From CAZSHG01 sp964459995 (GTDB taxonomy: Bacteria; UBP14; UBA6098), in contig CAYWOR010000023.1 of assembly GCA_964459995.1 (NCBI GenBank), forward strand, positions 1 to 25,808: a stretch of DNA of 25,808 nt, written 5' to 3'. The stretch's first letter is position 1. Each line of letters starts with the position of its first letter. The notes under the pieces are model-generated. The model did not search any database. It was not told where the DNA came from and worked only from the letters and a program-made list of their open reading frames with translations. A program made the translations under genes and the position numbers. This document shows positions 20,602 through 25,808 of this stretch, piece by piece.

Positions 20602-22608
20602 ATGTCATTGAGAAATTGCATTTTGTTTACCGTTGTTGTTTTGTTGACCGCAGTCTCGGCCTTCGGCCAAATGAAAACCTTTTCCGGCCCCTCCGGCGGA
20701 AACTGGCACCACCCCGCCAATTGGACTCCCCCCGGCGTGCCCACAGCGGCGGATAATGTTCTAATTGATGTTGGACAAAATATCGATGTGGGAGGAGCCG
20801 GTGTCGAAGCGGCTAATCTTTGGAACAACGGTGAGATTAATAATCCAGGCGATATCAATGTTGGCGGTTTTTTCGCTAATGAGGGACACGGCGTCATAAA
20901 TGGAGTCGAAAATATTAACGCCGGAGATTTCGATAATGAAGGACACATAAACGGTGTTGCGAATATTGCAGTGGGGGGAGACTTCAGCAACGACGGCCAT
21001 ATCATCGGTTTTGCAGATGTGCCGCTTAATATCAATATCAATGTCAATGATATGGCGGTAGGGATAGCGGCAGAGAACGAAGAACACGGAAATATCCTTG
21101 GCTTCAACATTAACATCAATGTGAGAAACGGGGATTTTTTAAATCAAGGCCATATTGAAGCCATGGAAGCATTGATACTTGTTGCATTCGAAATTCATGT
21201 CATGCGCTTTGGTAGATTTCAGGGGCAGAATGTTCAAATAGCCGCACGAAAAGATTTCTTCAATAATGAGGGCGAAATAGTCTCCACCGGCGGCACAAGC
21301 CCCTTTGGCATGGGGAATAATATCGAGATAGTCGCTTTCAACAAATTCGGAACCGGGCAATTCATCAACTCCGGCACAGTCCAAGGCGGCGACGGCGACC
21401 CGGGGAACGGCGGAGATAATATTGACATTAAAACCGATAATTTCGAGAATAGCGGAGATATTCGCCCCGGCGAGAATGGTTCCGGCACAGGCGTTTACGG
21501 CGGCAACGCTACTATAAACGGCAGAGTCGTGCTATTTTTTGCCGGCGGGGGAGTTGTAGCCTATGAAGACGAGGATGGAACGACGAATGTCCTGCTCATC
21601 AGCGATATTATCCACATGTGGAGCACATACGGAGGCGGTTCCCGTTCGAGCGAGGACGCTATGCTTAGAGCCAACAGCATTAATGTAGTCGGCAGGCAGA
21701 TCATTCTCGAAGACCTGCCCGATTCGACGATTATCGCCACCGATTATATCGAATTGATCTCGATCAACTTGCCGGGAAATGTCATCGACCTCTCGGGGGT
21801 AGAAAACGAGAGGGTAATTGTTGCCAATCCCACCGGCGAAATCCTTATTCGGGGCGATAATCTCATTGCCCCGCCTATCGGTTACAATGCGATGTGCGAG
21901 CCGGATCCCACAGTCATGGGCGGAAGCATCGCGGTAAGTAATGTGTCCATCTTCGGCGAACCGGTTATGAGTTTCACCGGCCACAGCGATTCGCTCGAGG
22001 TGCTTATCCGCAACGAGCACTCAGTCGCGCGGACCTTCAATTACACAGTGAACTCGCGCCTTGGATGGTTCACGCCGGTTTCAGGCACTACGCCGACGCT
22101 CGATCCGTGGGAGACGCACAGCTTCTATGTCCATTTCAGCATTCCCTCGGGATTTACCGAAACGACTTACGACACCGTTACCTCGGCGATTACCGGCCTC
22201 CTTTGGCCGATAACTTTTAAATCGAACATCATCGCCTTTCCCTTCGACACATTACACTACCTGCCGGTTGCGGAGAGACGCGTGGAGATGCCGGAGGCCA
22301 TGTCGATCTCGGCCCATCCGAACCCGTTCAATTCGGCTGTGAAGATCACGCTCGACGGCGTAGGGGCAATTCATGAATTGCCCCTACAGGTGGAGATTTT
22401 CGATGTGAACGGGCGGCGCGTTTCTATCATTCCCGCGAAAGCGGGAATCCAGCCCCCCCAACAATCCGCTGGATTCCCGATCGGGGTCGGGAATGACATA
22501 GAATACATCTGGTCGCCGGAAGAGACGCTTCCCTCCGGCGTCTATCTGGTGCGGGCAAGCATCGATGGAGTGCCGACAGCGACAAAGCGGCTCGTATATC
22601 TGAAATAG
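20602..22608 (+). CDS. Secreted beta-helix-like protein with sorting domain carrying palindromic inserts
   Basis: ATG 20602 follows GGGAG (20591-20595). The 668-residue product has a signal peptide (CILFTVVVLLTAVSAFG). It then shows GGNWHHPANWTPPGVPTAAD, a motif common at the start of secreted repeat proteins. Residues about 55-290 are a ladder of imperfect Asn/Gly-rich repeats (FANEGHGVING, FDNEGHINGVANI, FSNDGHIIGF) typical of a right-handed beta-helix. An Ig-like region (about 470-550) precedes the C-terminal sorting domain (571-668: SAHPNPFNSAVKI, VEIFDVNGRR, GVYLVRAS, TKRLVYLK). Two palindromic DNA elements are translated within that domain, at V587-Q596 (VGAIHELPLQ) and about 609-632 (IIPAKAGIQ). 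It is probably an exported adhesin or surface structural protein. Array 4 lies upstream. Confidence 0.87.
   Translation: MSLRNCILFTVVVLLTAVSAFGQMKTFSGPSGGNWHHPANWTPPGVPTAADNVLIDVGQNIDVGGAGVEAANLWNNGEINNPGDINVGGFFANEGHGVINGVENINAGDFDNEGHINGVANIAVGGDFSNDGHIIGFADVPLNININVNDMAVGIAAENEEHGNILGFNININVRNGDFLNQGHIEAMEALILVAFEIHVMRFGRFQGQNVQIAARKDFFNNEGEIVSTGGTSPFGMGNNIEIVAFNKFGTGQFINSGTVQGGDGDPGNGGDNIDIKTDNFENSGDIRPGENGSGTGVYGGNATINGRVVLFFAGGGVVAYEDEDGTTNVLLISDIIHMWSTYGGGSRSSEDAMLRANSINVVGRQIILEDLPDSTIIATDYIELISINLPGNVIDLSGVENERVIVANPTGEILIRGDNLIAPPIGYNAMCEPDPTVMGGSIAVSNVSIFGEPVMSFTGHSDSLEVLIRNEHSVARTFNYTVNSRLGWFTPVSGTTPTLDPWETHSFYVHFSIPSGFTETTYDTVTSAITGLLWPITFKSNIIAFPFDTLHYLPVAERRVEMPEAMSISAHPNPFNSAVKITLDGVGAIHELPLQVEIFDVNGRRVSIIPAKAGIQPPQQSAGFPIGVGNDIEYIWSPEETLPSGVYLVRASIDGVPTATKRLVYLK
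22360..22387. repeat. 28-bp perfect palindrome, copy inside a coding region
   Basis: This copy is identical to the one at 19578-19605: GTAGGGGCAATTCA plus its reverse complement. Here it is read as VGAIHELPL in frame within the sorting domain of the beta-helix protein, in the strand/loop just before VEIFDVNGRR. Confidence 0.95.
22427..22496. repeat. 70-bp cruciform-like palindromic element inside a coding region
   Basis: The ends TCATTCCCG and CGGGAATGA are inverted copies. Inside are a hairpin CCCGC-GAAA-GCGGG, a pair GAATCCAGC / GCTGGATTC, and a second hairpin CCCGA...TCGGG. The whole could form a multi-branched structure. It is read through as part of the sorting domain (IIPAKAGIQ and following). 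IPAKAGIQ-type sequences are known from memory as translated dispersed palindromes in other bacteria. Confidence 0.85.
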
Positions 22609-22616
22609 AACTTAGG

Positions 22617-22635
22617 GGAGGGGTTTGTCCCCTCC
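22617..22635 (+). terminator. Hairpin after the beta-helix protein gene
   Basis: GGAGGGG, a TTTGT loop and CCCCTCC form a perfect 7 bp stem 9 bp after the stop. No T-run follows, so it is a weak terminator candidate. The following 190 bp (22636-22827) show no gene. Confidence 0.4.
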
Positions 22636-22827
22636 TGAATTAGGATGCACATTGCGAAGCGCTCAGTTTTAATACTGATGATTTCTTTCGATAGCCACCT
22701 CCCTGCAAGTGAAGGTGATTTATAAACCCGATTTAGGGCAGAGGAGTTTCTTTCGGTCGAGATTTGCGTCGCCCTTGCATAAATTCAACGAGCCTTCGAG
22801 GATTTTGTGTTTCGGTAACAAAACCGG

Positions 22828-22856
22828 TTGCATTCTAACCAATCTCTATTTATATT
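22828..22856 (+). promoter_or_regulatory. Promoter of the acsA-HEPN-MNT-ACP cluster
   Basis: TTGCAT (22828-22833), a 17 bp spacer and TATATT (22851-22856). Transcription would start near 22863, leaving a leader of about 145 bases that contains the hairpin at 22872-22889. Confidence 0.6.
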
Positions 22857-22871
22857 CAATCGATTATATCA

Positions 22872-22889
22872 TCCCCCAGAAAAGGGGGA
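22872..22889 (+). repeat. TCCCCC/GGGGGA hairpin in the acsA leader
   Basis: TCCCCC, a six-base AGAAAA loop and GGGGGA form a perfect 6 bp stem shortly after the predicted transcription start. It could affect leader folding or be another C-run/G-run dispersed element. Confidence 0.5.
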
Positions 22890-23007
22890 GGAGGTAGTGA
22901 GGTGTAATAAGCCTCTAACCTTAATGTTTGGGGTATTTAAGACATTTCAGGCGATTGGCCAAGCTCGATAAGTCAAATATTGAATGAAAACAATAAAGGG
23001 AGGAAAA

Positions 23008-24708
23008 ATGCCGAATATTGGCGACTACGAAAAGGTTTACAAGGATTTCACTTGGGATAAGGCCAAAGAAATCCTCGGTTACAAAGACGGCGACCCGATC
23101 AACATCGGATGGTATTGTTCCGACAGGATTTGCGAACAGGGGCACGGCGACCGCATCGCTATGATTTGGGAGGGGTTCACAGGCGAGATTCAAAAATTCA
23201 CTTTCGAAGAACTACGAATCAACTCGAACACCTACGCCCAATATCTGAAAGACCTCGGAATAAAAGAGCGAGACCGTGTCTGTCTGTTCATGGACAAAAT
23301 CCCCGACCTATATTTCGCATTCCTTGGAATCCTGAAACTTGGAGCGATTGTCCAGCCGCTTTTTTCGGCTTTCGGCGAAGAATCCCTTCAAACACGCATG
23401 GAAAGCGCTGGATCGGTGGCAGTGTTAACCACCAAAAAACATTTCCGCAAAGTAAGAAGAATCACCGAACAGCTTCCCGAACTCAAGCATATCGTCGTTG
23501 TCGATGACGACAAAGTTCCTCTCGAGGGGAACGAAAAATCCTTCATTCTTGGCAAAACCAAAAAGGTTCTCCAGTTCGAATGCGCAAAAACCGGCCCGGA
23601 ATCTCCTTCAGTTCTGCATTATACATCAGGCACCACCGGCAAACCCAAAGGCGCGCTTCATGTTCACAGCAGTCTTCTCGCCCAGCACGTTACCTCGAAA
23701 TGGGTGCTCGATCTTCGCGAGGGCGACATCTACTGGTGCACCGCCGACCCGGGATGGGTAACAGGCACAAGTTACGGCATTATCGGGCCGTGGAGCCTCG
23801 GAGTTACTCAGGTCATCTATGACGGCGGGTTCGGTAGCGCGAAATGGTATCAGGTGCTTCAGGATCACAAGGTTACAGTCTGGTATACCGCGCCCACCGC
23901 GATTCGTCTTCTAATGAAGGACGGCACCGAGCTTGTAAAGAAATTCGACATGTCGAACCTTCGCCATATGTGCAGTGTCGGCGAGCCGCTTAATCCCGAA
24001 GGCGTCGTTTGGGGCCAAGAGGCTTTTGGGATGCCCTTCTACGATACTTACTGGCAAACCGAAACCGGCTCGCAGGTAATCTGCAACTATCCGGGTATGA
24101 AAGTCAAACCCGGTTCGATGGGCAAACCTTTCCCCGGAATCGAAGCTGTTGTGCTCGATCTTAAGACTCACGAGGTTATTAAAGAAACCCATCGCGTCGG
24201 TCTTATCGCCCTTAAACCCGGCTGGCCCAGTATGATGCGCGAATACTGGAATGCACCGGAAATCTACCAAACAAAATTCATCAAGGGGTGGTATATCACC
24301 GGCGACCGCTCCAGCATCGACGAAGAGGGCTATTTCTGGTTCGTCGGTCGTGATGACGATGTCATCAACACCGGCGGCCATCTGGTTGGTCCCTTCGAGA
24401 TAGAATCCGCGCTTGTGGAACACGAGGCGGTCGCGGAAGCCGCCGCTGTCGGCAAGCCCGATCCTGTGAACATGGAAGTCGTTAAGGCCTTTGTCGCTCT
24501 CAAACCCGGTTATGCGCCCTCTGGCGAGTTGGAACTAAACATCATGAATTTCATCCGCAAGAAGCTCTCGCCATTGGCGATGCCTCAAGAGATTGAGTTC
24601 ATGGAGAAACTTCCGAAAACCCGTAGCGGCAAGATTATGCGCCGCCTCCTTCGCGCTCAGGAGTGGGGCGAGGATATCGGCGACACATCAACCCTCGAAG
24701 ACGATTAG
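23008..24708 (+). CDS. acsA: Acetate-CoA ligase, AcsA type
   Basis: The enzyme activates acetate (or a similar short acid) to acyl-AMP and then acyl-CoA. ATG 23008 is used because GGGAGG (22998-23003) lies just upstream; an in-frame ATG at 22984 adds eight residues. The 566-residue product matches the shorter AcsA form known from Bacillus. It shows YEKVYKDFTWDKA near the N-terminus, the P-loop LHYTSGTTGKPKG (about 203-215), the highly conserved KWVLDLREGDIYWCTADPGW, SVGEPLNPEGVVWG, YDTYWQTETGSQ, the hinge region GRDDDVINTGG, and the C-terminal KTRSGKIMRR with Lys542, the residue acetylated in this family. The last residues DIGDTSTLEDD also match AcsA ends. It is the first gene of a tight cluster with HEPN, MNT and acyl carrier protein genes. 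Confidence 0.94.
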   Translation: MPNIGDYEKVYKDFTWDKAKEILGYKDGDPINIGWYCSDRICEQGHGDRIAMIWEGFTGEIQKFTFEELRINSNTYAQYLKDLGIKERDRVCLFMDKIPDLYFAFLGILKLGAIVQPLFSAFGEESLQTRMESAGSVAVLTTKKHFRKVRRITEQLPELKHIVVVDDDKVPLEGNEKSFILGKTKKVLQFECAKTGPESPSVLHYTSGTTGKPKGALHVHSSLLAQHVTSKWVLDLREGDIYWCTADPGWVTGTSYGIIGPWSLGVTQVIYDGGFGSAKWYQVLQDHKVTVWYTAPTAIRLLMKDGTELVKKFDMSNLRHMCSVGEPLNPEGVVWGQEAFGMPFYDTYWQTETGSQVICNYPGMKVKPGSMGKPFPGIEAVVLDLKTHEVIKETHRVGLIALKPGWPSMMREYWNAPEIYQTKFIKGWYITGDRSSIDEEGYFWFVGRDDDVINTGGHLVGPFEIESALVEHEAVAEAAAVGKPDPVNMEVVKAFVALKPGYAPSGELELNIMNFIRKKLSPLAMPQEIEFMEKLPKTRSGKIMRRLLRAQEWGEDIGDTSTLEDD

Positions 24709-24717
24709 GAGAAATAG

Positions 24718-25116
24718 TTGTCGGATAACTGGGACACATACACGCAGGAATGGTTCGAACAGGCAAACTATGACCTTGAGACTGCCCGATACCTTTTCGA
24801 GGGCGGAAGGTATATTTATGCGGTTTTTATGTGCCATCTCGCTTTGGAAAAAGCGCTTAAAAGTATGGTTGTTATAGCTACACGAAGACAACCGCCCAAG
24901 TCCCATAATCTGATTTTCCTGCTGAAAAAATCAGAGATTATTGTCAACGAAACCGATGATATTTTCGTCTTTCTAACAAACCTCAACGAATGGTGTATTC
25001 CAACGCGATATCCCGAAACTCTGTCAAATTTAAAGAGTATCTTCACTAAAAGTCGTGTGTTGGACATTCTCGAGCATTCAGAAAGGACTTTATCTTGGTT
25101 GATGTTAAAAAAATAG
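24718..25116 (+). CDS. HEPN-domain protein (toxin-like partner of MNT)
   Basis: The start is TTG 24718 with AGGAG (24707-24711) overlapping the acsA stop codon, so translation is probably coupled. The 132-residue, all-helical protein shows the HEPN pattern: WFEQANYDLETARYLFEGG, YIYAVFMCHLALEKALKSMV and ATRRQPPKSHNLIFLL. Arg57 and His63 fit the R-x4-6-H RNase motif of HEPN toxins. The tyrosine two residues after His, which is AMPylated in HepT of the HepT-MntA system, is absent (Leu65). This resembles the short PPKxH type of HEPN that pairs with MNT genes. It overlaps the MNT gene by 22 bases. A non-toxic, RNA-binding role is possible. Confidence 0.9.
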   Translation: MSDNWDTYTQEWFEQANYDLETARYLFEGGRYIYAVFMCHLALEKALKSMVVIATRRQPPKSHNLIFLLKKSEIIVNETDDIFVFLTNLNEWCIPTRYPETLSNLKSIFTKSRVLDILEHSERTLSWLMLKK

Positions 25117-25421
25117 CGGAGTTTCTATCAAAGAGGCTCACTTTAAGGGGCATCGATATCGAAAGGCTCATTATTTTTGGATCAAAAGCCGATGGGGATG
25201 GAGATTGCGATAGTGATGTTGATTTTGCGGTCGTTTCATCCTCCTTCGAAGGGAAGGATCTCTATGAGAGAGGCAAAATAATATCGATTCCGGTTGCCGA
25301 GACAATTTGGAAGTTTGATGTCCCGATAGATCTTGTCGCCCTAACCCCTTCTGAGTTTTTAACCGAGGATAGGATGATTTGTGTCTCGATAAAGAATGGG
25401 AAAACACTTATTTCAAACTAA
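25095..25421 (+). CDS. MNT-type nucleotidyltransferase
   Basis: The 108-residue protein is a minimal nucleotidyltransferase. G29-S30-x10-D41-V-D43 (FGSKADGDG...DSDVDFAVV) is the canonical active-site pattern GSx10DxD, and a later Asp in PIDLVAL may be the third carboxylate. In HEPN-MNT pairs (type VII toxin-antitoxin) such enzymes neutralise the HEPN toxin by AMPylation; that this happens here is inference. TTG 25095 is favoured because AAAGGA (25082-25087) is 7 bases upstream; it lies within the end of the HEPN gene, a typical overlap for coupled translation. The pair is placed between acsA and an acyl carrier protein gene. Confidence 0.9.
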   Translation: MVDVKKIAEFLSKRLTLRGIDIERLIIFGSKADGDGDCDSDVDFAVVSSSFEGKDLYERGKIISIPVAETIWKFDVPIDLVALTPSEFLTEDRMICVSIKNGKTLISN

Positions 25422-25441
25422 CATAAAAGATAGGAGCAACA

Positions 25442-25693
25442 ATGGACGAACTCGAAAAAACAATCCTCGAATATGTTATCAATGAATACCTCGAGGAAGA
25501 GGATGAGGACGAAATAGGGGTCGAAAGCCCGCTTATTTCTTCCGGAATCGTGGACAGCTTCAGCATGGTTAGCCTGAAGACCTTCCTCGAACGGAGATAC
25601 AGCATTTCCATTCCGGACGATAAAGCTACGCCGGAAGATTTCGACACGGTTAGAAGCATAGCAATGCGAATCCGCGAAATCAAAGGGATGTAA
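25442..25693 (+). CDS. Acyl carrier protein
   Basis: ATG 25442 follows an AGGAG sequence by about 7 bases. The 83-residue acidic, helical protein carries GIVDSFSM with Ser39 as the probable 4'-phosphopantetheine attachment site (DSF rather than the DSL of the fatty-acid ACP). The rest, FLERRYSISIPDDKATPEDF and SIAMRIREI, fits helices III and IV of ACP-like carriers. It differs from typical AcpP and looks like a dedicated carrier used with AMP-forming ligases. It lies at the end of the acsA-HEPN-MNT run, 20 bp after the MNT gene, and is followed by a hairpin. A link to the acsA product is suggested by position only. Confidence 0.88.
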   Translation: MDELEKTILEYVINEYLEEEDEDEIGVESPLISSGIVDSFSMVSLKTFLERRYSISIPDDKATPEDFDTVRSIAMRIREIKGM

Positions 25694-25700
25694 ATCCAAA

Positions 25701-25723
25701 GGGCGGTTTATGCCGCCCATTTT
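25701..25723 (+). terminator. Terminator-like hairpin after the acyl carrier protein gene
   Basis: GGGCGG, a six-base loop and CCGCCC, then ATTTT. The stem is 6 bp and the T-run short, so strength is moderate. It would close the acsA cluster. Confidence 0.65.
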
Positions 25724-25756
25724 GAAAACGAAACCTATTTAAATTCGAGGAACGAA

Positions 25757-25808
25757 ATGCATTTACTCGTATTAGTCCTGGAACAAAACGACATGTTGCC
25801 GGACATTC
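25757..25808 (+). CDS. Start of a gene cut by the window end
   Basis: ATG 25757 follows GAGG (25747-25750) by six bases. The first 17 codons read MHLLVLVLEQNDMLPDI. The opening resembles small proteins of the PII-like or CutA-like ferredoxin fold, but so few residues do not identify the family. Confidence 0.6.
   Translation, partial: MHLLVLVLEQNDMLPDI

Overview
The window looks like a chromosomal segment from an uncultured bacterium of the FCB type (Fibrobacteres-Chlorobi-Bacteroidetes and related candidate phyla). Three secreted proteins carry signal peptides and C-terminal beta-domains with the PNPF/GVYLVRAS/KRxVYLK signature of type IX-like sorting or FlgD-Ig-like modules, and the housekeeping genes are of ordinary bacterial kind. 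No tRNA, rRNA or cas gene was seen. Taxonomy is inference from protein style only.

Layout: (1) 1-3812: a 5'-truncated PD-(D/E)XK nuclease-like protein, an orphan helical protein with a Gly-rich linker, and a protein resembling the zinc-ribbon/coiled-coil tail of large serine recombinases. (2) 3900-9554: a giant secreted multidomain protein. (3) 10181-12146: a polyprenyl glycosylphosphotransferase (minus strand) and a small DUF4870-type membrane protein, divergently transcribed. (4) 12235-14813, minus strand: a hicB-hicA toxin-antitoxin pair and uvrB. (5) 15133-16741: an AT-rich accessory insert with an AlbA_2/HATPase_c_4 (Schlafen-like) protein, preceded by a small, apparently frameshifted reading frame. 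(6) 17305-22608: a secreted protein, a GT4 glycosyltransferase and a secreted beta-helix protein. (7) 23008-25693: a tight acsA-HEPN-MNT-acyl carrier protein cluster, then a gene cut by the window end.

The most striking content is non-coding. Four intergenic regions (1352-1540, 9929-10117, 16894-17202, 19640-20255) hold arrays with one architecture: units of 21 bp, each with a short conserved core and a variable remainder, often alternating to give a 42 bp super-period. Each array has its own core sequence. Two arrays reverse the orientation of the core part-way; one does so through a 15 bp palindrome. One array lies downstream of a good sigma70-type promoter pointing into it. Because 21 is a multiple of three, long stop-free frames run through these arrays on both strands and are easily mistaken for genes.

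A second repeat system consists of short palindromes. A perfect 28 bp palindrome with GTAGGGG ends occurs once between genes and once in frame inside the C-terminal domain of the beta-helix protein. A second, cruciform-like 70 bp element sits about 40 bp further on in the same domain. These resemble protein-embedded palindromic elements such as those known from Rickettsia.
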